64,000 nt of DNA from Aphodosoma sp045126975 (GTDB taxonomy: Bacteria; Bacteroidota; Bacteroidia; Bacteroidales; Paludibacteraceae), in contig JBGVPL010000008.1 of the NCBI GenBank assembly GCA_045126975.1, forward strand, positions 24,365 through 88,364. Reading direction: 5' to 3'. This document shows, piece after piece, positions 18,785-27,081 of this stretch (positions are counted from its first letter, which is position 1; each line of letters begins with the position of its first letter). Both the position numbers and the translations under genes were made by a program. The notes beneath the pieces were generated by a model. That model searched no databases. It had not been told where the DNA came from and was given only the letters and a program-made list of their open reading frames with translations.

Positions 18785-19735
18785 ATGCAACTAAAAAAAT
18801 TATTACTCATAACACTTATCTCTTTATTCGCAATACAATATACCGCAGCTCAATTCGATGGAATATATAGCCAATATATGCACATCAAACACTTCTATAA
18901 TCCAGCGGCTGTAGGCGAACAAGAGTTAATGAGAATAATGGTTGCTCAACGATTAGATTGGATTGGAATAAAAAACGCACCTAAAACTACACTCTTTACC
19001 GTTAACACTCCATTTAAGATAGGTAAAACTCACCACGCAGCTGGCATCCAATTCATAAATGATATGTTTGGCGTCTTTGCCAATCAACAAATAAATGCAC
19101 AATATGCCTACAAATTCAAATTCCAATATGGAACATTGAGTATAGGAGCAAATATAGGCGTTCTTAATTTGATATGTTATGGTGATAGTATAAAAATGGT
19201 CGAAAGTGACTATCACACAGAAAATGACCCCGCAATACCACAAGGTACTCAATCTGGAATTGGTTTCGACTTAAGTGCTGGAATCTATTTCTCAAACGCG
19301 GCTTGGTTTGCTGGAGTTTCGATACTACACGCACCTGGTGCAGATATCAAATTAGGGGATAAATATGACTTTAAGATTAATCAAGCCATGACGGCTGTTG
19401 GTGGATATAACATTAAACTACCTAATAACAATTACCAGTTAAAACCATCAGCACTACTCTATACTGATTTCGTATCTTGGCAAGCTCAAATAAGCTTACT
19501 GCTTGATTACAAAAATAAATATTGGGGAGGTCTTGCCTATAGCATACAAGACGCTGTATCATTCTCCTTTGGAGCAGAGATAATTGATGGGTTACAATTA
19601 GGTTATTGTTTCGACCTACCTACATCATCAATGATACGAGCAACACATGGTTCACACGAATTATATTTGTCATACGACTTCAATATATTTAAACCTAAAT
19701 ATAATCAGAAACACAAAAGTATTAGACTTCTATAA
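18785..19735 (+). CDS. porP: PorP/SprF family T9SS outer-membrane protein
   Basis: 316 residues with a signal peptide (1-22) followed by FDGIYSQYMHIKHFYNPAAVGE, the characteristic PorP/SprF opening, and an antiparallel beta-barrel pattern to the C-terminus. PorP is an outer-membrane partner needed for T9SS function. It starts the cluster and its stop is 3 bases from the porK start, which indicates translational coupling. The order porP-porK-porL-porM-porN matches that of Porphyromonas gingivalis. Confidence 0.93.
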   Translation: MQLKKLLLITLISLFAIQYTAAQFDGIYSQYMHIKHFYNPAAVGEQELMRIMVAQRLDWIGIKNAPKTTLFTVNTPFKIGKTHHAAGIQFINDMFGVFANQQINAQYAYKFKFQYGTLSIGANIGVLNLICYGDSIKMVESDYHTENDPAIPQGTQSGIGFDLSAGIYFSNAAWFAGVSILHAPGADIKLGDKYDFKINQAMTAVGGYNIKLPNNNYQLKPSALLYTDFVSWQAQISLLLDYKNKYWGGLAYSIQDAVSFSFGAEIIDGLQLGYCFDLPTSSMIRATHGSHELYLSYDFNIFKPKYNQKHKSIRLL

Positions 19736-19738
19736 GAT

Positions 19739-21160
19739 ATGAGAAAGTTCGTTTTATTCGCATTGACAGTCGCAATAGTTGCATTGTCAAGTTGTTCTAA
19801 ACCAAAAGGACAATTAACAGGTGTTTACGAAAAAACTAATCCTGAAGCAACCCCATACGGAATGGTTAGAATTCCTCGTGGCTCTTTTGTTATGGGACCT
19901 AACGACCAATCTGCACTTTGGGCTATACAACCAACTCAACGCGATGTAACTGTCGAATCATTTTGGATGGACATTACAGAAATAACCAACGGTGAATACA
20001 GACAGTTCGTACATTGGGTGCGCGACTCTATTGCTCGTACTCAATTAGCACGTATGGAAGTTGATGTTTTAGGTGTAGAAGCTGAAGATGCTAAATATTT
20101 TTCAGTGAAATACGATCCATTCAACGAAGCTGCTGATCCTGATACTGTTCTTAATTGGAAAATAAAAATTCCTTGGAATGCTAAATGGACTTACGAAGGC
20201 GACGAAGAAGAAAATGCTACTTATCTTGCTGTGAATAGCGTATTCTACCAATCTGGCGACAAAACAGAAGAACGTCAGCTTAATGCTCATATCATGAACT
20301 ATAGCTACAAATGGCTCGCACGCGACCAAGCTAAATTACCAGGCAACTCTTTCAACCCTAAAACTGGTAAATATCACGATTGGGCTGAAGTTACTATTGA
20401 TACTGCTTATGTTGATGAAACTGGTAAAATCATAAATAAAGTAATTAAAAAGAAACTTCGTCAACGTGGCGACCTCATCTCTCGTCGTATCATCAACATC
20501 TACCCTGATACTATGTGTTGGATGACTGAGTTTACTTATAGTTACAACGAGCCAGCTATGCTCAACTACTTCACTCACCCAAGTTATGGTATGTTCCCTG
20601 TTGTTGGTGTTACTTGGGAACAAGCTCAGGCTTTCTGCCATTGGCGCAATGCTCAATATCAACACGTAAGCAAAATGCCTCGTGCTCAAGAATATCGTCT
20701 TCCAACTGAAGCTGAATGGGAATATGCTGCTCGTGGAGGCCGTCTCAACTCAGCTTATCCTTGGGGTGGTCCTTATGTTCGTGATGCGAAAGGTTGTTTT
20801 ATGGCAAACTTCAAACCTCTTCGTGGTAATTACACTGAAGATGGTTACTTCCTCCCTGCATCTGTAGGCACATACGACCCTAACGATTATGGCCTATACG
20901 ATATGGCAGGTAATGTCTCTGAATGGACTGATGATACTTACGATGAAACTACAAGTGCATTTGCGCTTGATATGAACCCAAGCTACAAATATGAAGCTCG
21001 AGAAGGCGACCTCAAAATTATGCGCCGTAAAGTTATCAAAGGTGGTTCTTGGAAAGACGTAGGTGCTTATTTACAATGCGGTATGCGCGATTTCGAATAT
21101 CAAGATGTTTGCCGTCCTTCTATCGGATTCCGTTGCGTTCGTACTCATATCGGTAATTAA
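19739..21160 (+). CDS. porK: T9SS ring lipoprotein PorK/GldK
   Basis: A 473-residue outer-membrane lipoprotein (lipobox ALSSC, Cys19) that forms the periplasmic ring with PorN. The body is a formylglycine-generating-enzyme (SUMF1) fold: IPRGSFVMGPND near 45, WEQAQAFCHWRN, YRLPTEAEWEYAARGG, DMAGNVSEWTDD, VIKGGSWKD and IGFRCV at the C-terminus. It is a structural, not enzymatic, member of that family. It sits between porP and porL. Confidence 0.95.
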   Translation: MRKFVLFALTVAIVALSSCSKPKGQLTGVYEKTNPEATPYGMVRIPRGSFVMGPNDQSALWAIQPTQRDVTVESFWMDITEITNGEYRQFVHWVRDSIARTQLARMEVDVLGVEAEDAKYFSVKYDPFNEAADPDTVLNWKIKIPWNAKWTYEGDEEENATYLAVNSVFYQSGDKTEERQLNAHIMNYSYKWLARDQAKLPGNSFNPKTGKYHDWAEVTIDTAYVDETGKIINKVIKKKLRQRGDLISRRIINIYPDTMCWMTEFTYSYNEPAMLNYFTHPSYGMFPVVGVTWEQAQAFCHWRNAQYQHVSKMPRAQEYRLPTEAEWEYAARGGRLNSAYPWGGPYVRDAKGCFMANFKPLRGNYTEDGYFLPASVGTYDPNDYGLYDMAGNVSEWTDDTYDETTSAFALDMNPSYKYEAREGDLKIMRRKVIKGGSWKDVGAYLQCGMRDFEYQDVCRPSIGFRCVRTHIGN

Positions 21161-21208
21161 TAACAAACTTAAATCTATAACTAACTAAAATTTTCTATTC
21201 TAAAAATT

Positions 21209-22093
21209 ATGGCAACTAAAAAAGAGCAAGGTCAACAAAAACAAGGCCTTTGGGGAAAAATTCAAGATTGGTACGCACAACCAGGTATTCAAATGGGAGT
21301 TGGTATGGTTTACTCTATTGGTGCAGCAGTCGTTATCGTTGGTGCGCTCTTCAAAATCATGCACTGGCCTGGCGCAGGTGTTATGCTTACTGCTGGTATG
21401 ATGACAGAAGCAATCTTGTTCACTATTGGTATATTCGAAAAACCTCACGCTACATACCATTGGGAACACGTATTCCCTTCTCTTGTTGAAGAAGAAGCCA
21501 ACCCTCTCAACATATCGGGAAATATAGGAGGTGGTGTAGGTGTTGCTATGCCAGGTATGGAAAAAATGTCTGACGAAGATGCTAAAAAACTTACAGAAAG
21601 CATCAAAAATATGAGCGAAACAGCTGCTCAACTCGCTAATATCAGTCGCGTTGCTGGTCTTACAGATTCTTATGCAAATAACCTTCAAAAAGCATCAGAA
21701 GCTGCTGCTCAATTCGCTACAAAACAACAAAACCTTGATGAGGCAACTAATACTCTACTCTCTTCATACAAAGGTATTGCCGACAATATGCTCGCTGCAG
21801 AAGACAAAACTAAATCATTTGCTGAAAAAGCAAACGAACTTAGCAAAAATCTTGGCTCTATCAATACATCATACGAACTTCAACTTAAAGGCATTCAATC
21901 TCAAGCTGCTGCAATCGAAGCTCAAAGTGGCAAAATCAATGCTGTTACTGCTGAGTTCGAAAAATTGCACACTGCTGTCAGCGCATCATCTAAAAACATG
22001 GATGCTTACAAACAAATGACAGACCAACTCGCTAAAAACGTTTCTGATCTTAACAACGTTTACGGCAATATGTTGAATGCAATCAAAGCATAA
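21209..22093 (+). CDS. porL: T9SS motor protein PorL/GldL
   Basis: A 294-residue inner-membrane protein. Two transmembrane helices (about 31-52 and 56-76) are joined by MHWPGAG. Lys49 in FKIMHWPG and Glu67 in MTEAILF correspond to the membrane charged residues known to be needed in GldL for proton-driven rotation. The cytoplasmic remainder is a long helical region. With PorM it forms the motor that energises secretion. Confidence 0.95.
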   Translation: MATKKEQGQQKQGLWGKIQDWYAQPGIQMGVGMVYSIGAAVVIVGALFKIMHWPGAGVMLTAGMMTEAILFTIGIFEKPHATYHWEHVFPSLVEEEANPLNISGNIGGGVGVAMPGMEKMSDEDAKKLTESIKNMSETAAQLANISRVAGLTDSYANNLQKASEAAAQFATKQQNLDEATNTLLSSYKGIADNMLAAEDKTKSFAEKANELSKNLGSINTSYELQLKGIQSQAAAIEAQSGKINAVTAEFEKLHTAVSASSKNMDAYKQMTDQLAKNVSDLNNVYGNMLNAIKA

Positions 22094-22146
22094 CAACTCA
22101 TTTTTCAATTAAAATATTAAAACTTTAACATCAAAAGTAAAACAAA

Positions 22147-23733
22147 ATGAGTGGAGCAAAGAACTGTCCGGAAACCCCGAGACAAAAAATGATTGGTATG
22201 ATGTATTTGGTGCTTACTGCAATGTTGGCATTGAATGTGTCTGCGGATATTTTGAATGGTTTCGACATGGTTAACAATAGTTTGAAAAATTCTATTGACA
22301 ACTCAGGAGTTAGAAATCAAGGATTATATAGTAATATGCAATCACTATATGACCTTAACCCTACCAAAGTTGGTGAATGGCTCGAAAAAGCGAATAAAGT
22401 TAAGGAAGAATCTGATAAATTATTTAATATCTTGCAAGAATTTAAAATAGGTATTATCGCTCTTGCAGATGGCAAAAATGCAGATCCAGAAGGAAATGTA
22501 ATTCAAAAAAGAGATAACACCAACGTTGCTGGCGAATATGCTGAAGTTGGAGGTCTTAAAAGACGTGGCAACGAATTGAAAGATGCAATCAATAACTATC
22601 GTATCTTTGTAGAAGATATGTTTGGAAATGATTCTCTCCATACACAAATCTACAATGCTATGTTCAATACAGAACCTGTTAAGAAAAAAGCAGATGAACC
22701 TGCTGTTGAATGGGTAGAAAACACATTTGCAAATATGCCTGCAGTTGCAGTCATAACTATGTTGTCAAAATATCAAAGTGATGTTCGCAACACAGAAGCT
22801 GAATTGATTCAATATTTTATCCAACAACAAGATGCTGGAGACTTCCGTGTAAATAAAATTCAAGCACGTCTTATCCCTTTCTCTAAAAATGTAATGCAAG
22901 GTGGTAAATATCACGCTGAAATTGCATTGATGGCTGTGGATACAACTAAAGCTCCTATTTACTACGTTGGAGACAATCAATTAGATAGTTGTATCATTGA
23001 CATTCCTTGTAATCAAATCGGTACATTCCCAATTAAAGGTCGTCTCGAAATGATTGACCAATATGGAGCAACTCAAACATACGAATTCGAAGATCAGTAC
23101 ATGGTTTCTGCTCCTGCAGCTACAGTTGCCAACATAGATATGAATGTTGTATATCGTGGTTATGACAACAAAATGGAAATCTCAGTACCAGGTCTCGCAG
23201 ATAGCCAACTTCGCGTATCTATCGCAGGTAATGCTGGCTCAATAACAAAATCAGGAAATCAATATATTTGTAAACCTTCTGCAAAAGACAAGATTACTAT
23301 ATTAGTATCAGCTGAAATTGATGGAAAAATCCAAACTGTTGGTCAAAAAGAATTCCGTGTGCGCCCAGTTCCATCACCTTCTGCATTCTTAAAATTGCCT
23401 GACGGTAGCCTTTGGAGCCCGACTATGGATCCAGATAAAAGACCTCGACTTAAATACAAAGATTTGCTCGAATCTTCTATCGTTGCAGAATACGAAGATG
23501 GTATGCTTAAAGCCGATTTCGTTGTTACTGAGTTTACAATTAAAATTCCTCGTGGAGCTGGCTTTGACCCAATAAAATCAAGAGGTGGAAGTTTCTCTCA
23601 AGAACAAATTGAACGTCTCAAAAAACTTAAAGCAAAACAAGAATTTATTATTGAGCAAGTAAAATACGAAATGAAAGGCGCAAAAACTGCTAAATCTGGT
23701 GTTCTTAACATGGGTTCAGTTCCAATGCCTTAA
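22147..23733 (+). CDS. porM: T9SS motor shaft protein PorM/GldM
   Basis: A 528-residue protein with one N-terminal transmembrane helix (KMIGMMYLVLTAMLALNVSA, about 15-34) and a large periplasmic part made in the family of four domains that form a dimeric shaft. The start ATGAGTGGAGCAAAGAACTG gives SGAKNCPETPRQ, which is well conserved. It spans the periplasm from PorL to the PorK/N ring. It is 53 bases after porL and 15 before porN. Confidence 0.95.
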   Translation: MSGAKNCPETPRQKMIGMMYLVLTAMLALNVSADILNGFDMVNNSLKNSIDNSGVRNQGLYSNMQSLYDLNPTKVGEWLEKANKVKEESDKLFNILQEFKIGIIALADGKNADPEGNVIQKRDNTNVAGEYAEVGGLKRRGNELKDAINNYRIFVEDMFGNDSLHTQIYNAMFNTEPVKKKADEPAVEWVENTFANMPAVAVITMLSKYQSDVRNTEAELIQYFIQQQDAGDFRVNKIQARLIPFSKNVMQGGKYHAEIALMAVDTTKAPIYYVGDNQLDSCIIDIPCNQIGTFPIKGRLEMIDQYGATQTYEFEDQYMVSAPAATVANIDMNVVYRGYDNKMEISVPGLADSQLRVSIAGNAGSITKSGNQYICKPSAKDKITILVSAEIDGKIQTVGQKEFRVRPVPSPSAFLKLPDGSLWSPTMDPDKRPRLKYKDLLESSIVAEYEDGMLKADFVVTEFTIKIPRGAGFDPIKSRGGSFSQEQIERLKKLKAKQEFIIEQVKYEMKGAKTAKSGVLNMGSVPMP

Positions 23734-23748
23734 TAAAATAGACACAAT

Positions 23749-24672
23749 ATGAAACACTACAAATTCTTTTTATCATTAATTACTCTTTTTTCTTTGTGTA
23801 TTAACGCAAGTGCACAAAAAGAAATACCAGATAGTACTGAAGTATTATTTGATAGCAATGGTAGTTTTACTCGTGTAATTAATACTCCTGAAGAAGTTGA
23901 TGCAAAACTTATCACAATCAACCCTCTAATTGATGAAGTTGTTTGGCGTAAAGTTGTAGGCCGTGTTATCGACCTTCGCGAACAAGTCAATCGCCCACTC
24001 TATTATCCTAATGGTGATGAAATAAAAGATAATGCAATGGACGAATCTTCACAAAAGAATTTGTTTGCCATTATTGTGTACAATTTGTATAAAGGAAACC
24101 TAGATGCATATATCAATACTACTATCGGAGGTCCTGATGTTCCTCAATTCACAGATGAATATAAAGTAAAATATGAGGATATCAACTTCTTCCACGATAC
24201 AGAGGATATGCAAGATGAGCGTTATACCGAAATTTATGATAAAATCAACTACATAACTCCAGGTATAATCAAGTATTACATACAAGAAGTTTGGTATTTC
24301 AACAAAACAACATCGACATTTCATAACAAAATTATAGCAATTGCTCCTGTTTTTGATGAAAGATATCATGTAAATGAAGGCGCATCTGGAAACATTGGTA
24401 GTTCCGACCCTATATTCTGGATTCCTTACGATAAACTTCGACCTTTCTTACAAGAAGAATTTGTAAAAATGACAGGCCGCAATATCACTCCGCTTGTAAA
24501 CTTTGATGAATTCTTTACTACTCGCCAATTCTATGCCTATATAGTAAAAGATTATGATATGACAAGTCGTCAACTCAAAGATATATCTAACGACCCTGTA
24601 TATCTCAAACAAGAACAAGATCGTATTGAAAACGAAATTTTGAACTTTGAACAAGATTTGTGGAGTTATTAA
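23749..24672 (+). CDS. porN: T9SS ring protein PorN/GldN
   Basis: A 307-residue periplasmic protein with a signal peptide (1-22). VVWRKVVGRVIDLREQVNRPLYYP near residue 64 is the conserved GldN core, and NFDEFFTTRQFYAYIVKDYD lies near the C-terminus. It forms the periplasmic ring with the PorK lipoprotein and contacts PorM. It is the last gene of the T9SS core, followed by a palindrome and an OmpA-family gene. Confidence 0.94.
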   Translation: MKHYKFFLSLITLFSLCINASAQKEIPDSTEVLFDSNGSFTRVINTPEEVDAKLITINPLIDEVVWRKVVGRVIDLREQVNRPLYYPNGDEIKDNAMDESSQKNLFAIIVYNLYKGNLDAYINTTIGGPDVPQFTDEYKVKYEDINFFHDTEDMQDERYTEIYDKINYITPGIIKYYIQEVWYFNKTTSTFHNKIIAIAPVFDERYHVNEGASGNIGSSDPIFWIPYDKLRPFLQEEFVKMTGRNITPLVNFDEFFTTRQFYAYIVKDYDMTSRQLKDISNDPVYLKQEQDRIENEILNFEQDLWSY

Positions 24673-24679
24673 TATATAT

Positions 24680-24710
24680 ACTATGGACGCACAAAATGTG
24701 CGTCCATAGT
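24680..24710. repeat. Palindrome after porN
   Basis: ACTATGGACGCACA, 3 bases, TGTGCGTCCATAGT: a perfect 14-bp stem, with no T-run after it on the plus strand. It could attenuate read-through or protect the upstream mRNA 3' end. It is related in sequence to the GACGCA hairpins elsewhere. Confidence 0.7.
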
Positions 24711-24742
24711 GTAATTTGAATGAAATAATAAATATATAGTCT

Positions 24743-26086
24743 ATGAATAAACATCTATTCCTTATCGCATTATTTTTTTTAGGGCTCACTCAATTTGCAT
24801 CTTCTCAAGAAGTTAAACAAATAACTAAAGATTCGGAGAATACAGAAACAAGACAAAAATTCAGACATTGGTCAATTGCTGTTAATGGTGGTATGTCTAT
24901 CATTGATGCGGATTTATCAGGTGCTAACAAAATTGTTCCTAATAGCAAAATCAATTTTGCATTCAATACTCAACTTGAATACATGATTACTCCTATGTGG
25001 GGTCTCTATCTTCAATATAGTTACCTCCCTTATGGTGGTATTCGCCAAAATGTGGAAAAATTCCAAGGTCTTACTCATGACGTAACACTTAATGGTACGT
25101 TTAATATATTGAACCTCTTCCGCTCTAATCGCTCCATAGCAACAAAATGGTGTTTTAATGTTAATGTAGGAGCTGGTATAGGATTCTATAATACCAACCT
25201 CTATGGCTATCAAAATGAAGAATATACTAACGAATTAACAGATCTTGCTGTTAATAGCCGTACTTTTGTATTGCCTGTTGGTCTTTCAGTGGAATATGCT
25301 CCTATTGAATGCTTAGGTATTTTCTTTCAAGCTGAATATCGTATGTATCAAGCAGATGATCTTGATTGTCGTGTTCAAGGTCGTAACAATGACTATATGG
25401 GTTATGCTGGTATAGGTCTTCGTTACAAAATAGCTGCAGGCAAAAAACGCGGTAGCGTTAAAACAGTATCAATAATGGCTCATCATCCAGATGCAACAGA
25501 TAGAGCCGTAAAAACACAAAGCCAAGAAATTGCCAAACTTTCTGCAAAAATTGACAACATGACTGATATGATGAATAACAACATCATCCCTAAATTTGAA
25601 GCTATCGCTAAAGCTCACGAAGAGGACAATACCGATTCTGATTTAGATGGTGTACCAGATAGTCGCGACCGCCACCCTAATACTCCTGCTGGCTCATTTG
25701 TAAACTACTATGGTGAACCATTAACAGAAGCTGAAATCAATAAAATTTTAGGCTCTTCTGTAAGCAAACCAGAGGCTACAATTTATTACGAACTCAACTC
25801 TTACAATGTAACTAAAGATAGCGATTTAGCAATCGCACAAGTTGCAAGCAAATTATATAATAATCCTAATTACAAAGCTGAAATCGTAGGTTATTGCGAC
25901 AATAGTGGTAGCGATGAATTCAACCAAAAATTGAGTCTCAAACGTGCCGAAACTGTAAAAAATATATTGGTAAAACAATATGGTATTGATGCAAATCGTA
26001 TTACAATCGTTGGCAAAGGCAAAACTCAAGGTCCTAAAGACAAATTTATCGTAAATCGTCGTTGTGATATATTTATCGTAAAATAA
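24743..26086 (+). CDS. OmpA-family peptidoglycan-binding outer-membrane protein
   Basis: 447 residues: signal peptide (1-21), an N-terminal beta-barrel (about 35-230), and a linker with a helical segment (AKLSAKIDNMTDMMNNN). A calcium-type thrombospondin-3 stretch (DTDSDLDGVPDSRDRHPN, about 295-312) and a C-terminal OmpA domain (YYELNSYNVTKDS to GKGKTQ) follow. The OmpA domain keeps the NQKLSLKRAETV motif that binds diaminopimelate. It anchors the outer membrane to the wall. The position next to porN may help seat the T9SS but gives no proof. Confidence 0.88.
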   Translation: MNKHLFLIALFFLGLTQFASSQEVKQITKDSENTETRQKFRHWSIAVNGGMSIIDADLSGANKIVPNSKINFAFNTQLEYMITPMWGLYLQYSYLPYGGIRQNVEKFQGLTHDVTLNGTFNILNLFRSNRSIATKWCFNVNVGAGIGFYNTNLYGYQNEEYTNELTDLAVNSRTFVLPVGLSVEYAPIECLGIFFQAEYRMYQADDLDCRVQGRNNDYMGYAGIGLRYKIAAGKKRGSVKTVSIMAHHPDATDRAVKTQSQEIAKLSAKIDNMTDMMNNNIIPKFEAIAKAHEEDNTDSDLDGVPDSRDRHPNTPAGSFVNYYGEPLTEAEINKILGSSVSKPEATIYYELNSYNVTKDSDLAIAQVASKLYNNPNYKAEIVGYCDNSGSDEFNQKLSLKRAETVKNILVKQYGIDANRITIVGKGKTQGPKDKFIVNRRCDIFIVK

Positions 26087-26110
26087 TAGAATAGATAAAA
26101 AGATGGATAA

Positions 26111-26150
26111 AAAATAGAACCAAGATACAAATCTTGGTTCTATTTTTTTT
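26111..26150 (+). terminator. Terminator after the T9SS-OmpA operon
   Basis: AAAATAGAACCAAGAT, 4-base loop, ATCTTGGTTCTATTTTTTTT. Strong intrinsic terminator; the A-rich 5' arm may also serve the convergent methyltransferase gene. Confidence 0.92.
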
Positions 26151-26161
26151 ATTTTAAATTA

Positions 26162-26212
26162 TCTAGAAATTCTAGTATATCTAGTTTTTCTAGAAACACT
26201 AGTAACTAACAA
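26162..26212. repeat. TCTAG-type short tandem repeats
   Basis: Several units built around TCTAG (TCTAGAAATTCTAGTATATC and variants), then AACTAACAACTAACAAC. They run up to the 3' end of the SpoU methyltransferase gene, whose final residues lie at the border. Confidence 0.65.
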
Positions 26213-26980
26213 CTAACAACACCGCCTTCTAAATTCACTACAAACAATCGCTGTAGCCACCGCTACATTTAACGATTCACTTGTAGCTTCATCAGCAGGA
26301 TAACTTGGAATAAGCAATTTATCTGACACCAATTTTTCTATCTCATCCGATATTCCATTTCCTTCATTTCCCATCACTATAACTCCAAATTTTTCCAAAT
26401 TTGTACAATATATCGAATTTCCATCAAGAAATGTTCCGTAAATAGGATATTTATTATTACTACAAACCTCCAAAACACTCTTCAAATTGATATAATGAAC
26501 TTTAACACGAGCCAAGGCTCCCATAGTAGATTGTATGGTTTTTGTATTATAAACATCAACCGTACCTTGCGAACAAATAATATTACGTATTCCAAACCAA
26601 TCTGCAATACGAATTATAGTTCCCAAATTACCCGGATCTTGCACAGCATCTAAAGCAAGTATCAATTCTTTATTTCGCAATAATTCATCAATACTAAAAT
26701 CATATTGTGGTCGAAAAAAAACAGCATAAACAATTGAAGGTGTTGACAATTGAGTTATTTTTTTCATTTCATCTAAATCCTCAATCTCTATAATCTCATC
26801 GGCCTCTACCCTATTTTTCTCCAACCACTCTGACGCAGCAACTATATATTTTGCTCTGAAATAAGGTAATAAATCACCAACTAATTTGATACCTTCAGCA
26901 ACAAAAACTTGCTCATTATCTCTATTCTTCTTTAATGTTAAAGAATTAAAATACTTAATTTTATTTTTTGATAAAGCCAT
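26213..26980 (-). CDS. SpoU/TrmH-family RNA 2'-O-methyltransferase
   Basis: 255 residues. An N-terminal substrate-binding domain (KYFNSLTLKKNRD, FVAEGIKLVGDLL) is followed by a SPOUT catalytic domain with LDAVQDPGNLGTIIRIADWFG, VIVMGNEGNGIS and LLIPSYPADEATSESLNVAVA, the three SpoU motifs. Such enzymes methylate rRNA or tRNA ribose; the target is not predictable. It has its own TATCTTTG box and diverges from tamL. Confidence 0.9.
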   Translation of the reverse strand: MALSKNKIKYFNSLTLKKNRDNEQVFVAEGIKLVGDLLPYFRAKYIVAASEWLEKNRVEADEIIEIEDLDEMKKITQLSTPSIVYAVFFRPQYDFSIDELLRNKELILALDAVQDPGNLGTIIRIADWFGIRNIICSQGTVDVYNTKTIQSTMGALARVKVHYINLKSVLEVCSNNKYPIYGTFLDGNSIYCTNLEKFGVIVMGNEGNGISDEIEKLVSDKLLIPSYPADEATSESLNVAVATAIVCSEFRRRCC

Positions 26981-27006
26981 AATAAATATAATGTAAAAAC
27001 GATATG

Positions 27007-27045
27007 CAAAGATAATAAATTTTTCAAAATTTTTTATTAACTTTG
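27007..27045. promoter_or_regulatory. Divergent promoters of the SpoU gene and tamL
   Basis: TATCTTTG on the minus strand (27014-27007) faces left, and TAACTTTG on the plus strand (27038-27045) faces right. The plus-strand box rules out a tamL start upstream of about 27050. Confidence 0.65.
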
Positions 27046-27081
27046 CAACGAATTATGTATTGTGGCGAACAATATTTTTTC

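Noticed and set aside
24680..24710. Palindrome after porN as a true terminator
   Set aside because: No T-run on the plus strand and the OmpA gene follows without a clear promoter; kept as repeat.
18785..26086. Gliding motility operon
   Set aside because: The gld names are shared with T9SS; no adhesin (sprB) or other gliding-specific gene was seen here, so gliding is not supported.
27043..27081. Earlier start for tamL
   Set aside because: It lies within the TAACTTTG promoter box, and the lipoprotein signal begins at 27082.
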